The translations under genes were made by a program, and so were the position numbers. This document shows, piece by piece, positions 7,300-15,094 of a stretch of DNA of 15,523 nucleotides (positions are counted from its first letter, which is position 1; the number at the start of each line of letters is the position of its first letter). This DNA comes from Spirochaetae bacterium HGW-Spirochaetae-7 (GTDB lineage Bacteria > Spirochaetota > Spirochaetia > Treponematales > UBA12059), in the NCBI GenBank assembly GCA_002839245.1, contig PGXR01000042.1, positions 1-15,523 on the forward strand. Direction: 5' to 3'. The notes beneath the pieces are model-generated. The model was given only the letters and a program-made list of their open reading frames with translations. It ran no database searches and was not told the origin of the DNA.

Positions 7300-8342
7300 A
7301 ATTTGGCGAGTTCCTCCCCGAATACAATATCGGCGTCTTCCGGCACGCACGTTCGGGATATTTCGCCTTTTCTGAACACGATGACCTTGTCGCCGACACC
7401 GGTAATGCCGATATCGGCGTGTCGCGCCTCTCCGGGACCGTTGACGACACAACCCATGACCGCGACGGTGATTGGCTTGCGGATAGAATATATCCTGTCG
7501 CGCCACCGTTCCGTAAACGCGTGGGTATCGAAGCCGGCCCTGCCGCAGCGCGGGCAGGAGACTATGTCAGCGCCATGGCGTGTACCGCTGGCCAGCGCGA
7601 CTATCTCCTGGCCCGCTATGACCTCGTTCTCGGGTTCGTCGGACAGCGATACCCTCAGCGTATCGCCTATTCCGTCAGCCAGCAGCGCGTACAGCGCGAC
7701 GGCGCTGCGCACGCAGCCTTGCACCAGGGGACCAGCCTCGGTGACGCCGATGTGCAGCGGTATGTCGTGCCTTCCCGAGAAAACCCTGTTGGCGCGCACC
7801 GTCTCCTCTACCCCGCTTGCCTTCATCGAGACGATGACATTGACGAAGTCAAGTGCGTCGAGGGCGGCAATCTCTCTTTCCGCTGCTGTCACTATGGCGG
7901 AGGCGCGGTCGGGTTCTTCCTGAAGGTCCTTGGGGAGGGAGCCGGCATTGACGCCGATGCGTATCGGTATACCCTTGTCGGCGGCCTTCGCGACGACCTC
8001 GCGCAACTTCCACGGCTCTCCAAGGTTGCCGGGGTTGACCCGCACCTTGGCTATAGGAAAATCCATGCAACGCAGCGCTATGCGCCAGTCGAAATGGACG
8101 TCGGCTACGAGGGGTATCTCGACCATGGCCGCCAGTGCGCCAAGCAATTCTGCCTGCGCTATGTCGGGCGTCGAGAAACGCAGGATGCCGCAACCAAGCG
8201 CGGCCAGAGTGCGGGTACGCTCCGCCACCGCCCCGAGCGAGTCGGCCCGCAACGGTTCCTTCCACATGGACTGGACGGGCGGACGGTGCCCGCCGCCCAC
8301 GATCAGCGACCCTACCTTGACTGGCCTCGTTTTGCTTGACAT
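7296..8342 (-). CDS. ispG: 4-hydroxy-3-methylbut-2-enyl diphosphate synthase IspG (GcpE)
   Basis: IspG is the [4Fe-4S] enzyme of the MEP isoprenoid pathway. It reductively converts 2-C-methyl-D-erythritol 2,4-cyclodiphosphate to HMBPP in the cytosol. The 348-residue length is normal for the short bacterial form. The N-terminal TIM-barrel part carries PPVQSM (21-26), VADVHFDWR (79-87) and VRVNPGNLG (100-108). The cluster-binding C-terminal domain keeps C263 and C266 (SCPRCGR), C298 and E305 (MGCVVNGPGEA). The ATG at 8340-8342 is chosen over an in-frame TTG at 8358-8360, which has no ribosome binding site and lies at the edge of promoter-like sequence. No Shine-Dalgarno site precedes the ATG. 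The gene lies downstream of the V-ATPase terminator on the same strand, so it is probably transcribed from its own promoter, together with the overlapping TPR gene. Confidence 0.97.
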   Translation of the reverse strand: MSSKTRPVKVGSLIVGGGHRPPVQSMWKEPLRADSLGAVAERTRTLAALGCGILRFSTPDIAQAELLGALAAMVEIPLVADVHFDWRIALRCMDFPIAKVRVNPGNLGEPWKLREVVAKAADKGIPIRIGVNAGSLPKDLQEEPDRASAIVTAAEREIAALDALDFVNVIVSMKASGVEETVRANRVFSGRHDIPLHIGVTEAGPLVQGCVRSAVALYALLADGIGDTLRVSLSDEPENEVIAGQEIVALASGTRHGADIVSCPRCGRAGFDTHAFTERWRDRIYSIRKPITVAVMGCVVNGPGEARHADIGITGVGDKVIVFRKGEISRTCVPEDADIVFGEELAKL

Positions 8343-8348
8343 GACTCG

Positions 8349-8376
8349 ATTATACAGCAATAAGCGATTATTATAA
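8349..8376 (-). promoter_or_regulatory. Candidate ispG promoter
   Basis: On the minus strand a perfect TATAAT (8354 down to 8349) ends 6 bases before the ispG ATG. A weak -35 (TTATAA, 8376 down to 8371) stands 16 bases upstream. Transcription would begin at 8343-8342, again suggesting a leaderless message. A second TATAAT at 8375-8370 would instead give a leader of about 20 bases, also without a Shine-Dalgarno site. The region is AT-rich against a GC-rich background, so chance matches are easier here. Confidence 0.45.
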
Positions 8377-8398
8377 TTGGCTCACGGCATAGGAAAAT

Positions 8399-8442
8399 AA
8401 AAAAAGCGGAGAGGAAAGGCTGGAATGCCCTTCGTCCCCGCT
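8399..8442 (-). terminator. Rho-independent terminator of the V-ATPase operon
   Basis: Read on the minus strand, a 16-base-pair stem (8442-8427 with 8420-8405) encloses the 6-base loop ATTCCA and is followed by a run of Ts (8405-8399) and then ATTTT. The stem has two G-U pairs and one C-C mismatch. It lies about 108 bases after the atpK stop and ends the operon before the ispG promoter. There is no T-run in the plus direction, so it acts only on the minus strand. Confidence 0.9.
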
Positions 8443-8549
8443 ACATTTCACTCCCGCTACTCCGTGCCATCGTGGCAAAGAACAAGAGCTACAGGTTGCC
8501 CTTCTTGCAGGCCGCCTTAAGAGCCGCGTTCGGCTATTTCAACGCTTCG

Positions 8550-8972
8550 CTAGATTGCGCCGAACGTAAAGGCCATCACGAACAGGGCGACAGTCTCGCA
8601 GAGACCTACGACCGTGATGTAATTTCCGAATCCCTTGCCCGTCTCGCCGAAGGCGTCGCAGGAAGCGGCGCTGGCCTTGCCCTGAGCGACGGCGGACATC
8701 GCGATGGCTGCCCCTCCCGCGATGCCAACTCCCAGGAGCAGGGCGGGATCCTTCGTGGATACCATCATCGGTCCCATGAGGATGAACCCGTAGATGGTCT
8801 GGGTCAGCGGGGCTCCCGCGAAGATCATCAACAGGAACGAAGCGGGCTTGTTAGCCAGATAGCTCCGTTTCCACGCGCCGATGGCGGCCTGTCCCGCTAT
8901 TCCCGCGCCTATGCCGGATCCTATGGCTGACAATGCCATGATGCATCCGGCTCCCAACATACCGATATTCAT
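8550..8972 (-). CDS. atpK: V-type ATPase subunit K, membrane rotor ring (proteolipid)
   Basis: Subunit K forms the rotating membrane ring that carries the coupling ion. The 140-residue protein is almost wholly hydrophobic, with four membrane helices in two duplicated hairpins and glycine-rich packing (SAIGSGIGAGIAG, 15-27; GVGIAGGAAIAMSAVAQG, 81-98). Only the second hairpin keeps the ion-binding acid, E126 in GLCETVALF, as is usual for V-type rings. T57-Q58, Q97 and E126 match the Na+ ligands T64, Q65, Q110 and E139 of Enterococcus hirae NtpK, with identical Q-to-E spacing (29). Na+ rather than H+ coupling is therefore the better guess. The gene begins 14 bases after the atpI stop with a strong ribosome binding site. 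It is the last gene of the operon. Confidence 0.96.
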   Translation of the reverse strand: MNIGMLGAGCIMALSAIGSGIGAGIAGQAAIGAWKRSYLANKPASFLLMIFAGAPLTQTIYGFILMGPMMVSTKDPALLLGVGIAGGAAIAMSAVAQGKASAASCDAFGETGKGFGNYITVVGLCETVALFVMAFTFGAI

Positions 8973-8978
8973 TGAGGG

Positions 8979-8985
8979 CTCCTTT
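8979..8985 (-). promoter_or_regulatory. Strong ribosome binding site of atpK
   Basis: AAAGGAG on the minus strand stands 6 bases before the atpK ATG, in the 14-base gap after atpI. It is the best Shine-Dalgarno match in the operon, which fits the need for many K copies per complex. Confidence 0.75.
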
Positions 8986-8986
8986 C

Positions 8987-10822
8987 TTATGCCACGATCT
9001 CTTCTTTAGCCGCTTCACGGAAGGGCTCATATTTGAAACCCGACCATTCCATTCCAAGGTGGCCGGAAAACTCGAGCATATTGAGCCGCACCCCGTGGAC
9101 GACCACGGACAGGAGGCTCAACAGGATGTTCAGGCCGTGCCCGAATAGCAGCAACATAACTCCGAATGCGAACATCACCGCCTTGCCGAACATCGGGCCG
9201 GCCATCGAATTGACCGTCTGGCTGATCGCCAGCCCAGCCAGGCCCACCGCCCATAGGCGGATATAGGAGACTATGTCCGCGAATACGTTCACTATTCCCA
9301 GGAACATCGACACGATGTTCGCCAGGCTCGAGAGCATGCTCTTGATGATGTTCCCCTCGTAGTTCGCGAAAATGAAGTTCAAGGCGAAACCGATGCCAAT
9401 CAAGTAGATCGCGAAGAGCGGCATCGGGAAGCGGACGGCGTCGAGCACGAAATTCAGTACGAGGAAATACATCCCCAGGACCTGCATGAGCAGTCCCAAC
9501 TGGGCGACCACCTTGAGGGAGCGGATGTCGCGACGGATATTCTTCAGGTGAGCGATGGACAGCTGGACGGCCCCGATGATGAAACACAGCTGCTTGATGT
9601 TCGGGCCCGCCAGGGGATTCTCGTTGGCTATCCAGTACACGGTCATGTTTCGTAGGAACGAAGGCAAGATTGCCGAGTCAATGCCGAACCAGCTGCCGGT
9701 TATCAGTCCCCAGGCCACGGTTGCGGATGATAGCAGCAGCAAGAGTCGGATGGTGTCGGGCACCTTCCCTCCGGTCATTTTCAACTTGAAGACCATCGCG
9801 ATGCCGCCGAACAGGACCAGGCTTCCGTAGCCTCCATCCCCGAAGATCATCGCGAAGAATATGGTAAAGAACAGCAGGAACATCCCCGAGATATCGTATT
9901 CCCTATAGTGCGGGACGGTTCCAAGGAAGTCGAATACCGGAGCGATGATGCGGACCAGCGCGTTGTTCTCGACCTTCGTCGGTGGAAGTTCGTCATCGAG
10001 CGGGTCGTCCAGCAGCAATCCCCAGCCGTGCTTCGCGGCGGCCTCGCCCAGGCTGGGTGCATCCTTCGAGGGAACCCAGCCGCAAATCCAGGCTACCGGG
10101 CCGTCGGCCTCCATGCCCGTTCGCAACGTCTCGAGCGTCAGATCCTGCTCGGCATGGACAAGGGTCGTTTTCAGCGATGAATACGATCTGGCCGCTTCGG
10201 AAAGCCTGCCCTCCAGGGTCGTGATCGTGGCGAGTATCCTGGCTTCATCGTCCTTCAAAGCCGACAGCGGTTTCTTGGGAGCGATGAACTCGTTGATTCC
10301 CGTCAGCCCTTCCGGGAGCTGCCCTGATTCCACGGGGAACGCGATATAGCGCAACGCGTTCTTGTCGGCTGACATGCGTATCGCCGGAAGGTCAGCCGGC
10401 AAGGATACCGGAGCCTTGGGAGATACTTCGTACATGCGGACATCGAGGCCCTTGCCGCGGAGATTCTCCAGCAACAGGGGGTCGAAATCGCCCCAGCCTC
10501 GTATCCGTTCCATCTCTTTCCTGAGCTCCAGTATTGAATCATGGGATTCCTTTATGGAACCGGCGGCGCCGAGGATATCCCGGACAAGTTCGAGCGAGGC
10601 TTCATGGTCCAGGTGGACCGGTTCCTTCTTCGTCTTGTAGGAAAGGAGGATTCCAAGCGCGAGTTCGACGTCGGTCTTGACCGAACCGGCATTCTCCCAG
10701 GTATCGCCCTTGCCGACCAGAGGGTCGGCATGAACCAGGCCGAGGCGCCTGAGTATCTTGAGCGCCTGCGTCTTGTCGCGTTCCCGGAGGAAGAGGACGG
10801 CCTTTTTCATCGGCGCAATCAT
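8987..10822 (-). CDS. atpI: V-type ATPase subunit I (a-type membrane stator)
   Basis: Subunit I is the membrane stator that forms the ion half-channels against the K ring and anchors the peripheral stalk. The 611-residue protein has a soluble N-terminal half (1-300, with helical coiled-coil segments at about 75-108 and 185-235, and the family-typical VAWICGWVP near 243-251). The membrane half has about seven or eight helices (about 310-580). The essential arginine lies in SYIRLWAVGLAG (R522), and a second conserved one in HGVRLNMLEF (R579). The start ATG at 10820-10822 overlaps the atpD stop by 4 bases and has AAGGG 8 bases upstream. The ATG four codons later is a less likely alternative. A long out-of-frame extension into atpD was rejected. 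Confidence 0.96.
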   Translation of the reverse strand: MIAPMKKAVLFLRERDKTQALKILRRLGLVHADPLVGKGDTWENAGSVKTDVELALGILLSYKTKKEPVHLDHEASLELVRDILGAAGSIKESHDSILELRKEMERIRGWGDFDPLLLENLRGKGLDVRMYEVSPKAPVSLPADLPAIRMSADKNALRYIAFPVESGQLPEGLTGINEFIAPKKPLSALKDDEARILATITTLEGRLSEAARSYSSLKTTLVHAEQDLTLETLRTGMEADGPVAWICGWVPSKDAPSLGEAAAKHGWGLLLDDPLDDELPPTKVENNALVRIIAPVFDFLGTVPHYREYDISGMFLLFFTIFFAMIFGDGGYGSLVLFGGIAMVFKLKMTGGKVPDTIRLLLLLSSATVAWGLITGSWFGIDSAILPSFLRNMTVYWIANENPLAGPNIKQLCFIIGAVQLSIAHLKNIRRDIRSLKVVAQLGLLMQVLGMYFLVLNFVLDAVRFPMPLFAIYLIGIGFALNFIFANYEGNIIKSMLSSLANIVSMFLGIVNVFADIVSYIRLWAVGLAGLAISQTVNSMAGPMFGKAVMFAFGVMLLLFGHGLNILLSLLSVVVHGVRLNMLEFSGHLGMEWSGFKYEPFREAAKEEIVA

Positions 10823-11433
10823 GAGCTGACCCTTTCGACCTTGCGTTTGGCCATCTTGCCGCGAACGACCTGGGCAGTCTGCTGGTCGCCCAGGTAAATC
10901 CCTATCTTCTTGATGCCCGCGGCAGTCTCCGGTATCTTGACCTTCTCGAAGAGGTTGACCCGCTGTGTCGTCGTGCGGAGCTCCTTTGCAAGCCTCGCGA
11001 TCTGCTCCTCCAGCACCTTGATCTCCAGGTCGAGCGTCAGCATGGCGCTGAGCCTGTCCAGTGCCCGGTCTATCCACAATGGCTTGGCAAAGAGGTCGTA
11101 GTCGTCGATGACGAAGTCCGCGCCCCTGAAAACGGGAATGTCCACTCCGGCGATGTTGCCCGTCGACGTGCGTATCTTCCCGGAGGAAATAATCCACCCG
11201 CCGTCCAGACGCCTGATGGCCTCGTCCTCGCCGAACACAGCCACCCAGTTCTGGAACTCGGCAAGATGACGGTCGCGCTCGGCTGCCAGCACCCTTGCCT
11301 TGAGCTCGATGCCGCGGATCTCTGTCTGGAGCTGCTGTTTCTTGAGCTGCAAGGTCGGCAGGTAGCGCTTGTACATCTTGAGCGCGTCCTTCTGCTTCTT
11401 GAGCTCGTTCTTGGTCAGCTTTATCTTTGCCAC
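10819..11433 (-). CDS. atpD: V-type ATPase subunit D (central shaft)
   Basis: Subunit D is the coiled-coil rotor shaft inside the A3B3 head. The 204-residue protein begins with the family hallmark of a long basic and hydrophobic helix (KLTKNELKKQKDALKMYKRY, 5-24). A central globular part follows, then a long C-terminal helix pair (about 120-170) and the usual conserved end NLFEKVKIP (160-168). The start codon is GTG (11431-11433), with AAGGTG 9 bases upstream overlapping the end of atpB. It lies 6 bases after the atpB stop, and its own stop overlaps the atpI start (ATGA). No F subunit gene follows D here, unlike in archaeal-type operons. Confidence 0.95.
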   Translation of the reverse strand: MAKIKLTKNELKKQKDALKMYKRYLPTLQLKKQQLQTEIRGIELKARVLAAERDRHLAEFQNWVAVFGEDEAIRRLDGGWIISSGKIRTSTGNIAGVDIPVFRGADFVIDDYDLFAKPLWIDRALDRLSAMLTLDLEIKVLEEQIARLAKELRTTTQRVNLFEKVKIPETAAGIKKIGIYLGDQQTAQVVRGKMAKRKVERVSS

Positions 11434-11439
11434 GTTAGC

Positions 11440-12738
11440 TTACACCTTCTTCGGCCAGAACTGGTCTATAAGCTTTGTCTGGAGACCGGTCTCCTGCGGT
11501 TCGAAGCACGCGGCGAGGATCTCCCAACCTTTGTCGAGGGCGCCCTCGAGGGGAATGTTGACCGACAGGTCCATCATCTCCTTCTCGAACAGGTCGCCGT
11601 ACTTGAGGAGCTTCTGGTCCCAGGCCGACATCTGGAAACCCATGGATTTCTTCTCGAGAGTGTCACGGTATGCGGCAAAGAGCTTGATCATGCCGTCCAT
11701 TATGGCGCGGTGGTCCGCCCTGGTCTTGCCGTTGACCTGCTGTTTGAGGCGCGAAAGCGAGCCGAACGGCTCGATGCGGCCGCCCTTCAGGTAGAACTGG
11801 CCCTCGGTGATGTATCCAGTATTGTCGGGCACCGGGTGCGTGACATCGTCGCCGGGCATCGTGGTCACCGCGAGTATCGTGATGGAGCCCGAGTCGGCGA
11901 AGTCGACGGCCTTCTCGTAGCGCGAAGCAAGCTGGGAATAGAGGTCGCCAGGATAGCCGCGGTTTGACGGCACCTGCTCCTGGGTTATCGCTATCTCCTT
12001 CATCGCGTCGGCGAAGTTGGTCATGTCGGTCAGGAGGACCAGCACGTTGAGCCCCTTGAGCGCGAAACGCTCGGCAACGGCGAGAGCGATATCCGGCACC
12101 ATGAGGCACTCGACGACGGGATCGGCGGCTGTATGGACGAACATGATCGTCTTCTGGAGCGAACCGCCTTCCTCGAGGGTATCCTTGAAGAACAGGTAAT
12201 CGTCGTACTTGAGACCCATGCCGCCGAGGACGATGAGGTCCACTTCGGCTTGCATGGCGATGCGGGCCAGCAGCTCGTTGTACGGCTCGCCGGAGACGGA
12301 GAATATCGGCAGCTTCTGGCTCTTCACGAGCGTGTTGAAGAGGTCGATCATCGGGATGCCCGTGCGTATCATCTCGCGGGGTATGATGCGGTTGACCGGG
12401 TTTACCGAGGGGCCGCCGATCGGGATCAGGTTTTCATGGAGGGCCGGGCCCTTGTCGCGAGGCTCGCCCGAGCCGGTGAAGATGCGCCCCATCAGCTCGT
12501 CGCCGAACGCCACGCGCATCGGGTTGCCCAGGAAGCGCACCTCGTCGCCGGTCGAGATGCCCCGGCCGCCGGCGAAGACCTGTAGCGACACGATGTCGTC
12601 AGAGAGGCGATTGACTTCGGCGAGCGATACGCCGAAGCGCGTCGTCACCTGGGCCAGTTCTCCGTAGGCCACGTCGGTGGCCCGGACGCTGATGACGTTG
12701 CCCTTTATGGATTCGATGCGGGAATATACCTTTTTCAT
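11440..12738 (-). CDS. atpB: V-type ATPase subunit B (non-catalytic nucleotide-binding)
   Basis: Subunit B alternates with A in the hexameric head and supplies the arginine finger to the catalytic sites. The 432-residue length is normal. The degenerate P-loop region SVSGEPYNELLARIA (147-161) has the family pattern without a working Walker A. LLTDMTNFADAMKEIA (235-250) is the Walker B region, and SLSR330 followed by GKTR (337-340) carries the arginine finger. The start ATG (12736-12738) begins 5 bases after the atpA stop, with GGAG 8 bases upstream. The longer open frame reading back into atpA is an out-of-frame shadow. Confidence 0.97.
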   Translation of the reverse strand: MKKVYSRIESIKGNVISVRATDVAYGELAQVTTRFGVSLAEVNRLSDDIVSLQVFAGGRGISTGDEVRFLGNPMRVAFGDELMGRIFTGSGEPRDKGPALHENLIPIGGPSVNPVNRIIPREMIRTGIPMIDLFNTLVKSQKLPIFSVSGEPYNELLARIAMQAEVDLIVLGGMGLKYDDYLFFKDTLEEGGSLQKTIMFVHTAADPVVECLMVPDIALAVAERFALKGLNVLVLLTDMTNFADAMKEIAITQEQVPSNRGYPGDLYSQLASRYEKAVDFADSGSITILAVTTMPGDDVTHPVPDNTGYITEGQFYLKGGRIEPFGSLSRLKQQVNGKTRADHRAIMDGMIKLFAAYRDTLEKKSMGFQMSAWDQKLLKYGDLFEKEMMDLSVNIPLEGALDKGWEILAACFEPQETGLQTKLIDQFWPKKV

Positions 12739-12743
12739 GTCCG

Positions 12744-14513
12744 TCACTCCAGGCTTTCGATGATGCGGGCGGCCTTCTTGTCCAAGCCCGTGACTCGCTC
12801 GTCGATGAAGGCCTTGATGTCGGCGTCGGCCTTCCTGAATGCATCGGTATCCCACTCGATGCCGTTGATGTCGAGGTAGCGTTGCCTGAGCTGGTTGAAC
12901 CAGCTGCGCGCAGCGTCCTTGTCCTTGAAATCGAACGACGAGCCGAGCACCCGGACGATCCTGGAAAACATGGCCTGCTGCCGCTCCGGAGACACGGAAG
13001 CGTCGACGACGTCGAACGAGTTCTGCTGCAGGTATACAGCGTCCAGAAGTTCCGACTTGAGGTACCACAGGAAGTCGTCGATGCTCGTGCCTTCCTCGCC
13101 CACGACCTTCATCATCTGGCCGACTTCAGCGCCCCGTTCCAGGTAGCGGTGAGCCCAGGCTACGGAATCGACGGCCATGAGGCCGCGGTACTTGGACCAA
13201 GACTCCAGCGGATGTATGGCCGGATACTTGCGCGCGTCGGAGCGTTCGCGCGACAGGCCATGGAAGGCCCCGACGACCTTGAGCGTCGCCTGCGTCACGG
13301 GCTCCTCGAAGTTGCCTCCCGCCGGCGACACGGTGCCGCCTATCGTCACCGACCCGGTTCTCCCGTCCCTGAGCCGGACTATGCCGGCGCGCTCGTAGAA
13401 TCCTGCTATTACCGATTCCAGGTAGGCGGGGAAGGCTTCCTCGCCGGGGATTTCCTCGAGGCGGCCGGACATCTCGCGCATTGCCTGCGCCCAGCGGCTG
13501 GTCGAGTCCGCCAGCAGGAGAACGTCGAGTCCCATCTGCCGGTAATACTCGGCCATGGTCACCGCCGTGTACACCGACGCCTCGCGCGCCGCCACGGGCA
13601 TCGAGGAGGTATTGCAGACTATGATGGTCCTCTCCATGAGGGACTTGCCGGTACGCGGATCGATAAGCTCGGGGAACTCCTTGAGCGTCTCGACCACCTC
13701 GCCGGCGCGCTCGCCGCAGGCGGCTATTATCACGATGTCGACGTCGGCGTTCCTGCTCGTAACCTGCTGGAGCACCGTCTTGCCTGCTCCGAACGGGCCG
13801 GGGATGCAGTACGTACCTCCCTTGGCGACCGGAAAGAAGGTATCGATGATACGGTTCTTCGTGACCATCGGCTCCACCGGCTTCAAGCGCTCCGCGTAAC
13901 AGTCGATGGCGCGCTTGACCGGCCACTCGAACATCATGGTCACCGGGAACGACTTGCCTGCTCCGTCCTCGAGTACGGCGACTTCTTCGGTGATGGTATA
14001 CTCGCCGGCCGGCTTGATCGATTTTACCGTATAGGTATCGAACATCGTGAACGGCACCATCACCTGGTGGACGAACGCGGCTTCCGGCACCGTGCCGAGA
14101 ACGTCGGCCCGCTCGACCCTCGCGCCGGCCGAGGCGACCGGGGTCCAGGCCCATTTCGTCGACCTCGTCAGTGCTTCAAGGTAGACTCCCGGTTCCAGGA
14201 AGTAACCGGTCTGCTTGGCAACTTCGGGCAACGGGTTCTGGAGGCCGTCGTAGATCTTGCCAAGGAGTCCCGGCCCCAGTTCGACCGCGAGCATCTCCCC
14301 GGAGAATTCGACGGGATCGCCGACCCTGATCCCCTTGGTCATCTCGAAGACCTGGGTCTGGACCGTATCGCCCTGGACCCGGATGATCTCGGCCTTGAGA
14401 TGCTTGCCGGCGACGATGATAAAGGCGACTTCGTTCATGGACACGGCGCCCTTGACTCGGACGCTTACCATGTTTCCGTTCACTCCCGTGACCGCGCCAG
14501 TGGTGTTTGTCAT
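12744..14513 (-). CDS. atpA: V-type ATPase subunit A (catalytic)
   Basis: Subunit A hydrolyses or makes ATP in the cytosolic head of the V-type ATPase. The 589-residue length fits the bacterial/archaeal form, including the non-homologous insertion region (about 115-190) that separates A from F-type beta subunits. Walker A is GPFGAGKT (239-246), the catalytic glutamate is E268 in CGERAGE, and Walker B is LLLADSTSRW (332-341). The start ATG (14511-14513) overlaps the stop of the DUF2764 gene by 4 bases and has GGAG 7 bases upstream. An open frame continues to 14786 but is out-of-frame sequence of the DUF2764 gene. All expected catalytic residues are present. Confidence 0.98.
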   Translation of the reverse strand: MTNTTGAVTGVNGNMVSVRVKGAVSMNEVAFIIVAGKHLKAEIIRVQGDTVQTQVFEMTKGIRVGDPVEFSGEMLAVELGPGLLGKIYDGLQNPLPEVAKQTGYFLEPGVYLEALTRSTKWAWTPVASAGARVERADVLGTVPEAAFVHQVMVPFTMFDTYTVKSIKPAGEYTITEEVAVLEDGAGKSFPVTMMFEWPVKRAIDCYAERLKPVEPMVTKNRIIDTFFPVAKGGTYCIPGPFGAGKTVLQQVTSRNADVDIVIIAACGERAGEVVETLKEFPELIDPRTGKSLMERTIIVCNTSSMPVAAREASVYTAVTMAEYYRQMGLDVLLLADSTSRWAQAMREMSGRLEEIPGEEAFPAYLESVIAGFYERAGIVRLRDGRTGSVTIGGTVSPAGGNFEEPVTQATLKVVGAFHGLSRERSDARKYPAIHPLESWSKYRGLMAVDSVAWAHRYLERGAEVGQMMKVVGEEGTSIDDFLWYLKSELLDAVYLQQNSFDVVDASVSPERQQAMFSRIVRVLGSSFDFKDKDAARSWFNQLRQRYLDINGIEWDTDAFRKADADIKAFIDERVTGLDKKAARIIESLE

Positions 14514-15094
14514 TTTTGCTCTCCGGATTCGTCGCGGTAATCCGCGGTATCGAGAACGGACCGGTATACGGTCCGGTATTCCTGCTGCCCAAGCTCGGCA
14601 TTGAAGAGCGCTCGTCGCTCCAATGCCTGCAGGAGCAGGGCGTATGATACAAGGTATTCGATATCGAAGTACTTGTTTGCGGACAGGGCTTCTATGAAAG
14701 ACCATCGATCTCGTTCGATCAATAGCTCGCCCTGGAGAGGGTCCTCGGCCTGAAACGCCGCCTGGGCTGTCTTGAGCCCGTCCCACTCGGGATCGCCGGC
14801 TTTCAGGTGCTTCTCGACCGGTTTCTGCAACCTGCCGGCCCTGAGTCTTGCAAGCTCGTTGCGGAGAGCGAGCTCCCAGCGGCAGTATCGAGCGAGCAAC
14901 CGCGAAGAGGCCGCAGCCTTTGGGATGATCCCGTCCGCAGGCAGGAACAGGCGGGCGGCTTCGAGCTTGGCCATATCCTTGGCCGTCAGGAAGCGGGAAG
15001 CCCTTTCGAGGAATTCGGCGTATGGCATCGGAGGCACCGTATTCGCAGCCTGCAGCGACGGCAATGTCGCGACAAAATAATAGTATGAAGCCAT
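14510..15094 (-). CDS. DUF2764-type protein of the V-ATPase operon
   Basis: This 194-residue soluble protein lies between atpE and atpA, where spirochaetal and chlamydial V-ATPase operons carry a conserved uncharacterised gene (DUF2764; for example the Borrelia gene between atpE and atpA). The N-terminus MASYYYFVATLPSLQ (1-15), followed by a Pro-rich turn and PYAEFLE (24-30), is typical of that family. The rest is helical and rich in Leu/Arg/Glu, including a tyrosine-rich helix (FDIEYLVSYALLLQ, 142-155). Its constant position suggests a structural or assembly part of the complex. A role equivalent to subunit C/d, which couples shaft to ring and has no gene here, is my inference. It starts 7 bases after the atpE stop with no Shine-Dalgarno site at normal distance; see the stem-loop at 15095-15117. 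Confidence 0.88.
   Translation of the reverse strand: MASYYYFVATLPSLQAANTVPPMPYAEFLERASRFLTAKDMAKLEAARLFLPADGIIPKAAASSRLLARYCRWELALRNELARLRAGRLQKPVEKHLKAGDPEWDGLKTAQAAFQAEDPLQGELLIERDRWSFIEALSANKYFDIEYLVSYALLLQALERRALFNAELGQQEYRTVYRSVLDTADYRDESGEQK

Noticed and set aside
8472..8930. 152-codon plus-strand open frame antisense to atpK
   Set aside because: It is a shadow of the strongly conserved atpK, with no ribosome binding site and no recognisable domain.
10823..11197. N-terminal extension of atpI by 125 codons
   Set aside because: It is the atpD coding sequence in another frame, rich in Arg/Gly/Asp. The start at 10822 has AAGGG at normal distance and a 4-base overlap.
12882..14540. 552-codon open frame on the plus strand, antisense to atpA
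   Set aside because: atpA is certain on the other strand. Long antisense frames are common in GC-rich genes, and this translation has no recognisable domain and the biased Arg/His/Asp-rich look of a shadow.
14514..14786. N-terminal extension of atpA by 91 codons
   Set aside because: It reads the DUF2764 gene out of frame. The Shine-Dalgarno site and ATGA overlap at 14510-14513 define the start.
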